A DNA stretch of 64,000 nt from Meconema thalassinum (Eukaryota; Arthropoda; Insecta; Orthoptera; Tettigoniidae), in contig OX336388.2 of the NCBI GenBank assembly GCA_946902985.2, positions 224,214,467 to 224,278,466 on the forward strand, given 5' to 3'. Within the stretch, counting starts at the first letter, position 1, and every line of letters starts with the position of its first letter. Positions 1-10,480 of this stretch are shown here, one piece after another. The position numbers were made by a program, and so were the translations under genes. The notes below the pieces were generated by a model. The model did not search any database and was not told the DNA's origin. It was given only the letters and a program-made list of their open reading frames with translations.

Positions 1-95
1 TTTTCAAATTTCGTGACAGAGCCGGGAACCGAACCCAGGACCTCCGGGGCGGCAGCTAACCACGCTGACCGCTACGCTACGGAGGCGACATAGAT
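1..95 (-). repeat. SINE-d fragment (tRNA-derived head)
   Basis: On the minus strand this reads as a tRNA-like head: a box A-like stretch (TAGCGTAGCGG) and a box B close to GGTTCGANTCC, followed by the 'cggctctgtcacgaaattt' body that matches the start of the SINE-d copies near 5.9 and 34.9 kb. The window edge cuts it. It is a SINE head rather than a tRNA gene because the SINE body follows directly. Confidence 0.55.
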
Positions 96-164
96 TTATA
101 TAATAGATAATAATAACCCCTGGCACTATACAGCCCATGAAGGGCCTAGGCCTACCACCGCCAT

Positions 165-335
165 GAATTGACAGTTGTAGTTGTCATAATTTTTGTTTTC
201 TTGACATTCAACATAGTCCAGCCTTTGAACTTTCCCCTTTCACTTACAGTGAGAGATTTTTAAATTTTCTTCAGTTTCAGCCATCAGGATTGTATCATCT
301 GCATATCTCAGGTTGTTTATATTTAATCCAGCAAA
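165..335 (-). pseudogene. RTE-type LINE reverse transcriptase fragment
   Basis: The minus strand encodes NINNLRYADDTILMAE, the YADD catalytic block of an RTE/BovB-like reverse transcriptase, around 280-330. Downstream the similarity continues only by switching frames. Only about 55 codons survive, with no endonuclease and no C-terminal region nearby. It is a dead LINE remnant. The clade call rests on the wording around YADD and is a family-knowledge inference. Confidence 0.6.
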
Positions 336-1319
336 CTACCCAGGCTAAAAGAAGTACGCACCGTTGGCTGAAGATATACGGAAACTATGGGAACAAAAAT
401 GCGTGAGAGTTTTACCAGTGGTGATATCTTCCACTCGATTTGTTGCAAAGACGTTGGTAACTCGCTGTTGAGGAACTGCAAATGAAACACCTGATTGCCA
501 GAATACAGAAGGCAGTGCTACTGGATACAAGTTGAATCGTAAGTTACTGTTTGGCTACAATGCTTGTATAATTCATACATCCGTCATCTTGAAACTATTT
601 GGCTGATGAACTCATAGTTCAAAAAAAGACGCCTCCCACATTATGGTATATTGTTGCAAAATTTGGTAGAAATCGGATGATTAGGTTAGTCGTAATTTGA
701 TTTAAGCTCAGAACATTTAGATGGGCGCCATTTCATTCTTGTCGAGGGTCGAGGATGAGAACAGTAAGGGTAGACCAAGGTTCAGATTAACTCGGATGTA
801 GGGTGTGGTAGCTATGTAGAGATGAAATGATTAGCTCAGGACAGGGAAGCATGGAAGGCTGCATCATACCAGTTGAAAGACTGAAGACTCAAACAACAAA
901 CAGCGGTGATATACAAAATGTCACTGAGTTTTCCCTTGGTAGTACTACCTTTGTATCAAAGGTGGTTCGATTTGGTTTCGTTGTGTTTAGGGGGGATCGA
1001 TTTGCACACATACACGGCCACCATCTTCAAACTATTGGCTGATGACCTTGTAGTTTGTTTAATAAGACGCTTCCCTCATGAAGGTATGTTGTGGCAAAAT
1101 TTGGTAGTGATCGGATGATTAGGTTAGTCGTAATTTGCTTTAAGCCTTGAACATTTGGGTGGCCGCCATTCCGTTTCCGTCAAGATGGTGGCGATATAAA
1201 CATGACACTGAGGTGCCCTTTGCTAGAGCTACCTCTGTACCAAATTTCGTTCAATTCGGTTTCACCGTGTTTGAATTGATAGTGGGGGACATACATGCAG
1301 AGTACACACACATACACTC

Positions 1320-1553
1320 TGGCTGGTTGAGTGGCTCAGCGGTAACGTTCTCGCTTGCTGTGCCCAAGGTTGCAGGTTCGTGTCCTGGCGCAGTCAGCTG
1401 ACTTTTGAGGGTGCGCAAATGTGAGGGACCCGTGTCAGTAGATTTACTGTCACGTTAAAGATCCCTTTTGGAGCTAAATTCCGACACCCCGGCGTCTCTG
1501 AAAGCCAGAGTAGTTAAAAGGGACGTAAGACCAATAACATTATTATTATTATT
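1320..1553 (+). repeat. SINE-c copy 1
   Basis: tRNA-derived SINE. Box A-like GTGGCTCAGCGG and a degenerate box B lie in the first 75 bp, followed by the body shared with five other copies here ('gggtgcgcaaatg', 'gtcagtagatttactg', 'acgttaaagatcccc', 'aaaagggacgta') and an ATT tail. It sits between near-duplicate acacatacactc-type flanks within a CA-rich part of TR3. Confidence 0.75.
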
Positions 1554-1654
1554 ACACATACACACTCACAGACACACAAGTTTTTGGCCCTGTGTAGATC
1601 TCATATTAAGTCTACTTTCATTTTTGTTGTTGTTGCAAAAATCGAAAGTAGGCT

Positions 1655-1983
1655 GAAAATCCACAGCCTGCTTCCAGTCGACCGACCGGGTCAGGGAATG
1701 GAATGAATGAAGCCCCCATCTAGCGGCGAGGAAACGAACTGTGCCGGCTGCCGAAGCCTGTCGCTCTCCCCTGGGGCAATGATTAAATTAATGTCAGATG
1801 ATTGAAATGATAGTGGAGAGTGTTGCTGGAATGAAATTGTTACGGGGAAAACCGGAGTACCCGGAGAAAAACCGGTGTGCTCCGCTTTGTCCAGCACAAA
1901 TCTCACATGGAGTGACCGGGATTTGAACCACGGATCCAGCGGTGAGAGGCCGCGTGCTGACGCCTAAGCCACGGAGGCTCTAC
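1655..1983 (-). repeat. SINE-b copy 1
   Basis: A 329-bp tRNA-derived SINE in reverse. Its head (GCCTCCGTGGCTTAGGCG) is at the high-coordinate end, box B lies near 1918-1930, and its 3' end is '...ctgtggattttca'. An imperfect 19-bp target duplication (18/19) flanks it at 1636-1654 and 1984-2002. The duplicated site is the 3' hairpin of TR3, which dates this SINE after TR3. Confidence 0.8.
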
Positions 1984-2010
1984 CAAAAATCGAATGTAGG
2001 CTAAAAATTA

Positions 2011-2742
2011 ATAATTTTCTGAGACTAAAGGATAGATGGAGTCCAAACTAGCAGTGTTTAATATGAACCGTGAGTCCCTTGTCCACGCACGATCAATATG
2101 GCGGTTACCGCTGCTATAGTGGTGATATTATATAATTACAGGAATGACGGCTGACCAACAGATGACCAGGCAATGAGACCCCAACCACCATGTGCTGCCA
2201 TGCTTCGCTAACTCTAATTGTTTCTAATTCTCGATACTGACATCAGATCGATCTTTATCTGCTTGACAGATGATTCAGAAAACAATTCGTTCCACAGTTG
2301 GTAGTAACACCGGTTTCCTTACTTCCGCAAGCTTCAATAGCTTAAATGTTTCTACCAGCCATGTGAGGCAAAACTTGAAGAGGTGCGCTCGATTCCTATT
2401 TCCGCCATCCTGGAAGTGGCTTTCCGTGGTTTCCCCACTTCTACGCCAGGAAAATGCTGGGATAGTACCTTATTCCATGTCGCGGGGAACCTACCCCATT
2501 CCCGTCTTTAATAGTTATTGTTACACAGACTACTACAGTCGCTAAAATGATACAGATTATCAGAAATGGTTTCTTAATTTACACCCAAATACACGGGGAT
2601 ACAAGTCCACGGTGTCATTGACATCAACAACAAGAAATAGGGGCTCCTTTTGACATTGTGGTCTTATAGCCCGTGTATTTCGGTGTGTGTGTGTGAATTT
2701 TTTCTGATAACCTCTGTCATTGTGATGGCTGCACTAGTGAGT
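2011..2742. other. Unassigned, with SINE-a tail debris
   Basis: No gene recognised. Around 2510-2600 (plus) and 2660-2735 (minus) there are degraded pieces of the SINE-a 3' body ('gattatcaga', 'acacgggg', 'tgtgatggctgcac'). A 'ggctttccgtggttt' phrase at about 2416 recurs near 55975, so part of this is an old dispersed repeat. Confidence 0.35.
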
Positions 2743-3240
2743 GTTGGTTGGTTGGTTCCTCAGTTTAGGGGATGCGACAACGCGGTCATGTAGCCCCGTG
2801 TACGTTGGGTGTGTGTAGAATCTGTCTGATAACCCGGTGTTAATTGTGATGGCTGCATTAGTGTGTGTTATCTGCTTTCAATTCAAGTAAGGACTGCAGA
2901 CATTGCATTTTTTCAAGTAGTTCAAAAGCCACCGTCAACAACTACTGGTTCAGAACTTGGTTACCATATGCCACCGCAGTCGCACCGTGACGAACGTCGG
3001 AATCTAAGAGCGTTTGTCAAATGTTTAACCTATAATTTACCTTCACACAGGTGAAATTAGTGGAAGGTTCTTTAACATGTCAAAAATCTATGACATGGGA
3101 CCGCCGGCTTTACTTCCCCTCCGAAGGAAGGCATACTGAGGGGTTTTTAACGCTCTTAAAAAATCAACAACTTTGGCCGGGTTAGAACCCGCAATCTTGG
3201 GCCTAGAAGCTCTGCATGCTACTAACCAAGGCACCGAAGC
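2743..3240 (-). repeat. SINE-a copy 1
   Basis: Nearly full-length reverse copy (about 500 bp) of the commonest SINE here. The tRNA-like head is at the right end (box B GGGTTCTAACCCG near 3180; box A region near 3220-3235), then the body with 'ctccgaaggaaggcatactga' and the 3' body ending at 'aaccaacc' on the left. Confidence 0.75.
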
Positions 3241-3479
3241 TACCTCTAATGAGTATATTTGTAATTGATTGGGGTTAGGATTATGTGGGAAACAGATTTG
3301 GTCATAGTTTTAGGTACTATCTCAGCATTTGCCTGGAGTAGAAGCTGGTAAACGACGGAAAATAACTTCCAATATGGCTAAGGTTGGAATATGACCCATA
3401 TTATATTCAGAGTTTTGCCTGCCGAGGTTGAGTGTACGGTATCTTGTTCCAGCCCTCAAACCAGAATTTAATTTCTAAG

Positions 3480-3552
3480 CAGAACCAGGGTAAGAACCCG
3501 GACCTCTCGAGTGACAGGTAAGATTGCTAGCCACGAGGAGGGCAAAAGCCGC
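3480..3552 (-). repeat. SINE-g head (tRNA-like)
   Basis: The minus strand reads CCTCGTGGCTAGCAATCTTACC then a box B-like GGGTTCTTACCC, which looks like a degraded tRNA head. A related piece lies at about 14795-14895. Too short to define the body. Confidence 0.35.
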
Positions 3553-3589
3553 TAATTAAATCAAACGGCAACAACTCTCCCTGGTTAAA

Positions 3590-3676
3590 CTGGCTGCGTG
3601 GCTCAGCGGTTACGTTCTTGCCTGCAGTGCGTAAGGTTATGGGATCGAATCCTGGCGCAGACAGTTGGCACTTAAG
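3590..3676 (+). repeat. SINE-c head fragment
   Basis: First ~85 bp of SINE-c (gctgcgtggctcagcggtta, and a box B with GATCGAATCCTGG), truncated at 'ggcacttaa'. It is followed by 'cagtggcgcagccaggg', which resembles a hAT-type terminus, and then an 18-base G run. Confidence 0.6.
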
Positions 3677-3702
3677 CAGTGGCGCAGCCAGGGTGTGTTA
3701 CT

Positions 3703-3720
3703 GGGGGGGGGGGGGGGGGG
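3703..3720 (+). repeat. G homopolymer (18 bases)
   Basis: An uninterrupted G run next to 'cagtggcgcagccagggtg'. Length may be affected by sequencing. Confidence 0.9.
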
Positions 3721-3805
3721 TTAGAACGCCCAACGTTGGAATAAAATAAACTGATTTGTTTATCACCATAGGGCTTTAACTATAACCCCTCACATTGCTC
3801 TTGGG

Positions 3806-3984
3806 TGCTTGCTGGCGCAGCGGTCAAGCTGTTGGCCTCTCACCAAGGTGGACAGGGTTCGATTCCCGGTCAATGCATGTGAGATTTCCGAAGTGAAATG
3901 CCATGTCCTGTGGTTCGGATTCCATGTAAATAAGAGGTCTTGTGGCTCATAATCACAAGATTCCCGATCACGTAAAACTACAAT
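3806..3984 (+). repeat. SINE-e copy 1
   Basis: tRNA-derived head with TGGCGCAGCGGTCAAG (box A) and GGTTCGATTCC, an exact match to the box B consensus, followed by a body ('atgtgagatttccgaagtg', 'cttgtggctcataa', 'cgatcacgtaaaac') that recurs in reverse at 45522-45706. The body shows this is a SINE, not a tRNA gene. Confidence 0.65.
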
Positions 3985-4025
3985 CTTGCTTCTTTCCTTA
4001 ACATTGCTCAATCTGGGATACGCTT

Positions 4026-4359
4026 CCCACGGAGGGTGAGTGGTTATCGTGTTGGACTACCAACCCCAAGCTTGCAGGTTCGATCCGTAGCAAGTGATTT
4101 TTGAAAAGCGGATATTGGCATGTCAAAGAACCAATTTGAATTCAGCAGGCCGCGTTCATAATGGCAAAATCAATCTCGGGATTTTCCGTCAACACAAAGT
4201 TCCTCATTTCTCTACTAGAATACGCTATAAAGTCCATGAGCTTAGATATCTAACCTCCTTGACTTTCATAGTGCTTCAAGGAACAACGAAATTCGACATG
4301 CAAGCTGCCCTCTGTGTGTCAAATAACAAAGCTTGCACCCGGCAGCCGAGGCCATACGA

Positions 4360-4401
<42 letters not shown>
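4026..4401 (+). repeat. SINE-f copy 1 with ATT tail
   Basis: Box A-like 'gagtggttatcgtgttggac' and box B 'GCAGGTTCGATCC' head a ~330-bp body shared with 49925-50279 ('aatctcgggattttccg', 'cctccttgactttcatag', 'aaagcttgcacccggc'), ending in about 14 ATT repeats from 4359. Reading through the tail produces a spurious ORF ending in poly-isoleucine. Confidence 0.75.
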
Positions 4402-4429
4402 CTAGGATACGCTACTGCATTTGAATTGC

Positions 4430-5815
4430 AGCCAATGGGCAAAGCAGGATATTTTAATTCAAGTTCCAACTTTGGCTACCAGATGCCACTGTCAATAACG
4501 TCCAGCGGCGAACGTTGGAACTTGATCGAGCGTTTCTAACCAAATAACCTACAAATTTGCCTACACGCTACCAATTGTAGTGGTAGGTTCTTTTACATGC
4601 CATAGATCTAAGACTTCTCCTCCAGAGGAAGGCATACTGAAGGATTTTAACATTCTTAACAAGTAGTTCCGTGAAGAACTAGAGCCTATTTTCATATAAC
4701 CTACTTATGTTAATTGCCACTATCAACTTAAAAAAAATAGCTTGATTGCTGTAATAGATTCGTAGAAATTGAGATCCGTCTAAATATTTCGGATGGTTGC
4801 CATGTTGGATTGTTATATGTATAGGCCATAGAGCCATGTACCATAAAAGGAAAATTATTGCGTAGGTTCATTATTCAAACTTTCACTTCCATCGCATGAT
4901 TACGACACAAGAATTAATAACTTAATTTTGAAATTCGCACAGCCGACATCTTGAGGTTATGTGAACAATTGAACTAAATTAAATACCAGTGCATTATAAT
5001 GTGTATAAACATTTGCTGTACCAAGTTTCATTGCGTTTGGATTATTAAATCGCGAGAAAAGTCTATTTAAAACTTTCAACTTGGCCGCCATGTTCGGTTT
5101 GTTGTTAACCGGTTTTTGAAAGTCTCATAGATTAACTTCCAGCAGTACCCTTTATCTCCGTACAAAATTTAAGGGTGATACCGGTAACAGTTTCAGAGAT
5201 ATAGAATGCCGGTGAAATATTTCGCACAGCCGCCATCTTGTGGTTATGTAAACAATTCAACGAAGTTAGATGTCGGTACATTACAATGTGTATAAACATA
5301 TACTGTACCAAGTTTTATTGCGTTTGGTTGGTTAAATCGCGAGAAAGGTCTATTTGAAACTTTCAACTTCGCTTGGCCGCCATGTTGTTTTTGTAGTTAC
5401 CAGATTTTCAAAATTCACATAGGTGAACTTCTAGTAGTTCCCTTTTATCACCGTTAATAATTCCAGGGTGATATCGGTAATAGTTTCGAAGATGAAATAT
5501 TTCGCACAGCCGCCATGTTGGATTGGTGAGACGTAACGAAATTTGAAGGGCACGGTCGGGGTCATCCGGAATAGTGCTATGAACTTACCGAGTTTCATTG
5601 ACATCGCTTCAGCCGTTTAGAAGTTATTAGGGGACACACACACACGCGCGAATCACACACGCACACACAGACAGACACACGGACAAAAGGTGATCTCATT
5701 AGAATATTTTTTCATAAATGAAAATAGGCTAAAAATCCGATGACTTCGGCCGGGTTCTAACCCGTGATCTTGGACATAGCAGCTCAGCATGCTACCTACT
5801 ACGCCACCGAAATCT
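4430..5815 (-). repeat. SINE-a copy 2, split by TR2
   Basis: Reverse SINE-a: the body is at about 4430-4659 and the head (box B GGGTTCTAACCCG, box A region) at 5733-5815. The two halves join at the A-run that normally reads 'ctcttaaaaaatccgacg', and TR2 copy 1 lies in that A-run. The 3' body is more diverged than other copies, so this is an older SINE. Confidence 0.7.
4660..5733 (+). repeat. TR2 copy 1
   Basis: About 1.07 kb. It starts 'caagtagttccgtgaagaac' (hairpin AGTTC/GAACT), followed by a 13-bp subterminal repeat AGCCTATTTTCAT at 4683-4695 whose exact inverse is at 5718-5730. Between them are ~285-bp tandem units (landmark 'cgcacagccg.catcttg' near 4937, 5223 and 5507), then 'cagccgtttagaagttatta', a CA-rich tract and a 3' hairpin. 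No clear target duplication; it sits in the A-run of SINE-a. No protein is encoded. Confidence 0.75.
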
Positions 5816-5847
5816 GCATTTAAGGGTGCGCAAATGCGAGAGAGCGT

Positions 5848-6146
5848 GATGTTGGGGTAGCACGCTTGCGTCACACCCGGAGGCCCCAGGTTTGATTCCC
5901 GGCTCCGTCAGGGATTTTAGAAACTGAGGTGAGGGCTGGAACGGGGTGCACTCAGCCTCGTGAGGGCAATTGAGTAGCTGTCTGACAGTGAGGCACCGCC
6001 CCGGTCACGAAAACCATGATTAACAGCCGAGGGGAGCCGATGCGCTGACTACCTAGGTACACATTACTCCAATATCTGCAGGCCAAATGGCTGGGCAGCG
6101 GTCGCTTGGTAGGCCTAGGCTTTTCATGAGCTGTAGTGCCGAGGTT
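5848..6146 (+). repeat. SINE-d copy 2
   Basis: tRNA-like head (GGGGTAGCACGCTTGCG; box B GGTTTGATTCCCGG), then 'ctccgtcagggattttagaa' and a body ending 'cgcttggtaggcctaggc'. A reverse copy lies at 34736-35005. It is inserted in SINE-c with a weak 9-bp flank match (aaatgcgag / aaacgcaag). Confidence 0.7.
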
Positions 6147-6199
6147 ATTTATTCATTAAACGCAAGGTACCCGTGTCAGTAGATTTACTGCCACGTTAA

Positions 6200-7609
6200 C
6201 CCTACAATACTAACATTATTCATTGATGCCTAATACTAATAATATTGTGAGGTTTGAAGCCATTTTTTCGTTGTTGCCTTAGTAAACAAGAGTTTAGTGC
6301 TTTTCAGTCGGTCAACACGAATGTACCCAAATAGAGCTGGGTTATATGAGATTAATAAATACACTAGGATGACCAGTTTCGATCGTCAAGCGATCATCTT
6401 CAGATCCATTACACTTAGGCTATAAAATCTATGTTCGAAAATACAGGTGAAAATATTTACAATATGTACAGTTATTTAGTTGCAGTATTGGTACTGCAAC
6501 TGTCGGTGTATGCTAAATGAAGTATATATTTCGTTAGGTGAAATGCTAAATGGTGATAGATATCCGGAGTTTGTAATTTGGAGTGATTATATGGTTGTAA
6601 AATCAACTATGGTTAAACTGTAATCCTATTACAGGCTAATACTTATCTGGTTGTCTTCCTTGCTAGAGCTACGCGCAGTTATGTGATCACTGTAACTCCA
6701 GGTGCGGTCGACTGAGGTAGGCTGTTATCTCAACGACACTGGTTTTTTCCTTTTCTCCGCCCTGTTCATATGTGCTGTGCGGAGTCAGTGCGATGTGTTT
6801 ATGTGGGGTGTTGCCAACCTAGATAAGATGTATGTTATTGAATGAGGTGGGTCTACAAGTATCAAAGACCGTGGTGTGGACCATAAGCCATTCAAACTAA
6901 GCGCTGCCCGGTCTTATGAGAACGTCCCGGCACCTTCATTACTGCCGCGAATACGGGCCTTGGTTTATTGCAGAGAGAAAGTACATAGCACACCTGATCC
7001 AGATAACATTTACCTATTTACCTATTTACATTCGTGTTGACCGACTGAAAAGCACTAAACTCTTGTATACTAATAATACGTAAAATTTACGTACATTACT
7101 ACCTTTGTGCTAAGGCACCAATTAGTTAAATGGTTGAAATTAATACATATTTGATATGTAACCCTATTTATATACACTGTCCTCGGTGGTCTTTGAAGTT
7201 TAGTACGCTAAGTTCCATCTTAAATACAACAAATACAGAAGTCGTTTACTTTGACGTAAATAGCAGTACGTAATCTCTCCAGCCTCTTATACTGTCTCTG
7301 GTTTTATGAGGTTGTTTATATAATCCCTCTGAAGTGATGTGACATATCTACATCAAATTCCCCACCTCTTTGTTATTGCCATGGAGAAACCAATATGTTG
7401 TTAAATTCAAGGAGAGTTTTCAGGCAATTCTTTGCCCTATGATTATGCCTCTAGAACTGATTGGCATTAATAACAAAAGCATTGACATCACCACCATAGA
7501 CCAGTAGAAGCACTGCTGGAAGATGGTAGGGTGGGGACAGATAAAGAGGGAATTCTAAGCTGTTAAATTATTCATACACGTAAATTTTACGTATGTTAGT
7601 ATTGTAGGG
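6200..7609. mobile_element. piggyBac-type MITE (TTAA-flanked)
   Basis: Flanked by TTAA at 6196-6199 and 7610-7613, with exact 17-bp terminal inverted repeats CCCTACAATACTAACAT (6200-6216 and 7593-7609). A TTAA target with a CCC-starting end is the known signature of piggyBac-superfamily elements. Internal palindromic 'acgtaaa.tttacgt' motifs occur near 7078-7094 and 7578-7592. No transposase is encoded, so it is non-autonomous. The target is SINE-c, whose empty site is visible at 1440-1460. Confidence 0.85.
6286..7066. mobile_element. Nested ~780-bp inverted-repeat element
   Basis: Ends in inverted repeats of about 40 bp ('acaagagtttagtgctttt', 'cagtcggtcaacacgaatg' on the left, their inverse at 7028-7066). 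It lies wholly inside the piggyBac-type MITE. No coding capacity and no clear target duplication; superfamily unknown. Confidence 0.65.
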
Positions 7610-7700
7610 TTAAAGATCCCCTTCCGGGAAAAATTGCGGAACCTCAGCATATCTAAAAGCCGCAGTAGTTAAAAGGGACGCAAAACTAATAATGCCAACG

Positions 7701-8178
7701 TAGTTACGCTTAGTAGCAGGGGAAGGGAGAATTTGAGAAGTAAACCTGTGATACATGTTGGCAGTGTCGCTATGCTGATGAAGCTGTTACAGGCGAGGTG
7801 GGCTACAAGGAACGTTTGATTGATCGGTGTGCACCACATGGCACGCAAGCCCACCTTGACAAATGGCCGTCATTTCGAACATGATCCTCCGAAGGCACGC
7901 TAACTCTATTGAAACATCTCCCCAGCCAGTATAATCAACGACAATGGCTTTTTGCGAGAAACTTCCACTCCCCTACTTACCTCCCACCCCCTCCTACCCC
8001 CTCCACACTCTCTTCGACTTCTTCATACTTCGTTAACCCTTCAAATGACAGTGGTTTGTATGTCACAAGGACAATGTATGTCATCAAAGGCGATGGAAGA
8101 TGAATCAACAAACCTACAGTGAGATGGTTTTTTGGGATCACTTAGAAGCCCAACTTAAAATGGCTTAACTGCAGAAAG
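7701..8178. other. No recognisable feature
   Basis: No gene, repeat unit or terminus recognised, apart from a short C-rich stretch (ctcccaccccctcctacccc, about 7981-8000). Confidence 0.3.
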
Positions 8179-8694
8179 CGGCTTCGGTGGCGTAGTGGGT
8201 AGCATGCTGAGCTTGTATGCCCAAGGTCGCGGGTTCAAACCCGGCCAAAGTCGTCGGAATTCTTTAAGAGCGTTAACAATCCCTCAGTATGCCTTCCTTG
8301 GGAGGGGAAGTAAAGTCGGCAGGTCCATGTCATAGATTTTTGGCAAGATAAAGAACCTTTCACTAATTACACTTGTGTGAAGCTAAATTATAGGTTAGAT
8401 TTGACTAACGCTCTTATGTTCCAACGTTCGTCTCCAGGAGCCGACTGCGGTGGCATCTAGTAACAAAGTGTAAAACTAGTTGGTCGTTGACGGTGGCGTT
8501 TGGTAGCAAAAGTTGGAACTACCTGAAAATCGAATGTCTGCAGTCTTGACTCGAATTAAATAACAGATAACTCACACTAATACAGCCATCACAATTAACA
8601 CCGGTTATCAGACAGATTCTACACACACCCAAAGTACACGGGGCTACATGACCGCGTTGTCGCCGCCCCTAAACTGAGGAACCAACCAATTAAT
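8179..8694 (+). repeat. SINE-a copy 3 (full length)
   Basis: Good reference copy, about 515 bp. Head 'cggcttcggtggcgtagtgg', box A TGGCGTAGTGGGTAGC (8188-8203), box B GGTTCAAACCC (about 8231-8241), then 'aagtcgtcgg', 'taagagcgtta', 'ccctcagtatgccttcctt', and the 3' body with 'caccggttatcagacagatt', 'acggggctacatgaccgcg' and a terminal 'ggaaccaacc'. Pol III promoter boxes imply internal transcription. A large foldback abuts its 3' end. Confidence 0.85.
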
Positions 8695-8697
8695 CTA

Positions 8698-9684
8698 GCA
8701 GTACAGTACAGCTGCACAGAAGAAACCCCTTTTGTTCCAAAAACCGTGCTATGGTTGACTTTTAGTAAATCGTTAGAAAAGCACAAGAAAAGCTTAACTC
8801 TAAATTTCAGAATAATTTGCACGATCATTTTGTCGGAAAACTCAAAAGATTTTTGAAAAGTCTTTTTCTCTGAATCGACGTATTTTAAAGAAAATATTTT
8901 TTTAATAAAAATGTAGAGGACATTGTCACCTACAATTCGTCTCATTGAGGTCATGTCATACGTTTTGAAATGCAGAAGCTAGGTGGCGCCAAAGTTTCCA
9001 AAAAAGTGTTTTTTCACTTTTTGTCCTAGAAAAAATGTTCTGTTCACAAAAGAGCGAATCAGAAATTTGTTCCTCTCAAAATTGTCTACAACATTTTTTT
9101 CCTCCGACTTACCGTTCCAAAGTTATAGTCTGCCGAAGTGTGAAAATGGTCCGACACCGGTCCCTGTCTAAATTATGCCCACCGCTCTCTCCGCAGTAAC
9201 AATAGTAGCCTTGACTACGCAGCGATGCATTTGCTGCGCTATAACTTTGGAACGGTAAGTCGGAGGAAACAAACGTTTATGTTGCAGACAATTTTTAGAG
9301 GAACAAATTTCTGATTCACTCTTTTGTGAAAAAATGAAAACATTTTTCTAGGACAAAAAGTGAAAAAACACTTTTTTGGAAACTTTGGCGCCACCTAGCT
9401 TCTGCATTTCAAAACGTATGACATGACCTCAATGAGACAAATTGCAGGGGACAATGTCCTCTATATTTTTTGCTTAAAAAAACTTTTCTCTAAAATACGT
9501 AGATTCAGAGAAAAATGCTTTTCAATTTATTTTGTTGAGTTTTCCGACAACATGATAGGCTACTACAAATTATTCCGAAATTTAGAGTTAAGCTCTTTTT
9601 GTGCTTTTCTAACGATTTACAAAAAGCCAACCATAGCACGGTTTTTGGAACAAAACCATTCCAGCTGTGCTGTACTATAACTGC
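8698..9684. mobile_element. Foldback element with ~440-bp arms
   Basis: Left arm about 8698-9138 and right arm about 9238-9684 are inverted copies around a ~100-bp spacer. Matching landmarks: 'ccgtgctatggttg'/'caaccatagcacgg', 'cgacttaccgttccaaag'/'ctttggaacggtaagtcg', 'ggcgccaaagtttcc'/'ggaaactttggcgcc'. Apparent ORFs on both arms are reflections of the same sequence and not genes. No transposase; type unassigned. Confidence 0.8.
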
Positions 9685-10041
9685 AGAATCTCCCTTCCTT
9701 GGAGCAAATCAATGTGTTTGTAGTCAGTAACTTATACGAACGATATCTCGTGCGGATGATTAGATTATTGGTAGAAACGCGAATAGTAGTGGGACGGAAA
9801 AAGATTACTAAAGGTAATTATATTCAATTTTTCTTTCTGATGAGAACGGCATTGATGCACTGCTCTTTCCACTTAAGTGGCGATCAACTTTGAAAGCGTT
9901 CGCTTTTGGCCGTTGCCAGTGAAAGCGACAGTTTGGTACGAGAACAAGTCTCATATTTACCCCCAAGGATAGCGGATACCTCTAAAGAGAATCCGTTCCA
10001 CAAACCCATTTTTCTCGGCGCTGTTGCATACCACATTCAAT

Positions 10042-10468
10042 TTCGGTGGCGTAGTTGGTAGCATACTGAGCTTCTATGCCCAAGATCATGGGATCAAACC
10101 CGGCCGAAGTCGTCGGAATTTTTTAAGAGCGCTAATAATCCCTCAGTATGCCTTCCTTCGGAGGGGAAGTAAATCCGGCGGTCCCATGTCATAGGTTTAT
10201 GGCATGATAACGCTATATTAGTTGCAACGTTCGCCGACAGATGCTGACTGCGAAGGCATTTAGTAGCTACGTCCGCAGCTATGTGTCGTGGACGGTAGCA
10301 TTTGGTAGCAAAAGTAGGAACTACTTGAAAAAAATAATCGTCTGTAGTCCTTCTACCTGAATCACAGATAACACACACTAATACAGTCATCACAATTAAC
10401 ACCGGTTATCAGACAAAGTACACGGGGCTACACGACCACGTTGTTGCAGCCCCTAAGCTAAGAAACCA
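10042..10468 (+). repeat. SINE-a copy 4 with target duplication
   Basis: SINE-a starting at 'ttcggtggcgtagttggtag', with box B GGATCAAACCC and the usual body, with a deletion in the middle and in the tail. Flanks match over 11 of 12 bases (accacattcaat at 10030-10041, accacattgaat at 10469-10480). Confidence 0.8.
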
Positions 10469-10480
10469 ACCACATTGAAT

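Larger units (their letters stand above)
540..2010 (+). repeat. TR3 element (TR-class), split by two SINEs
   Basis: The body holds two copies of a diverged unit about 438 bp apart (landmarks 'aatttggtag..atcggatgattagg' near 658 and 1096, each followed by a 'GCCATTTC/GCCATTCC' block). A CA-rich tract follows, then a 3' hairpin (CTACTTTC...GAAAGTAG) and the terminus GTAGGCTAAAAAT, the same 3' end as TR1. SINE-c (1320-1553) and SINE-b (1655-1983) interrupt it. The 5' boundary is approximate and I cannot see the start module found in TR1 and TR2. Confidence 0.5.
5817..7700 (+). repeat. SINE-c copy 3, split twice
   Basis: SINE-c body in three pieces: 5817-5847 ('gggtgcgcaaatgcgag'), about 6158-6199 ('cccgtgtcagtagatttac...cacgttaa'), and 7610-7700 ('ttaaagatccccttccggg...aaaagggacgcaaaac'). 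SINE-d separates the first two and a TTAA-flanked MITE the last two. The tRNA head is missing. The uninterrupted copy at 1320-1553 shows the original order. Confidence 0.75.

Noticed and set aside
1..90. Possible tRNA gene (minus)
   Set aside because: A SINE body follows the tRNA-like part and several copies exist; the same holds for 3806, 8179, 34255, 45883 and 51370.
4094..4539. ORFs ending in poly-Ile or containing poly-Tyr
   Set aside because: Translation of the ATT tail of SINE-f in two frames.
8619..9680. ORFs of 111 and 85 codons on opposite strands with matching text (MTSMR...)
   Set aside because: They are reflections of the two foldback arms and are low-complexity; not genes.
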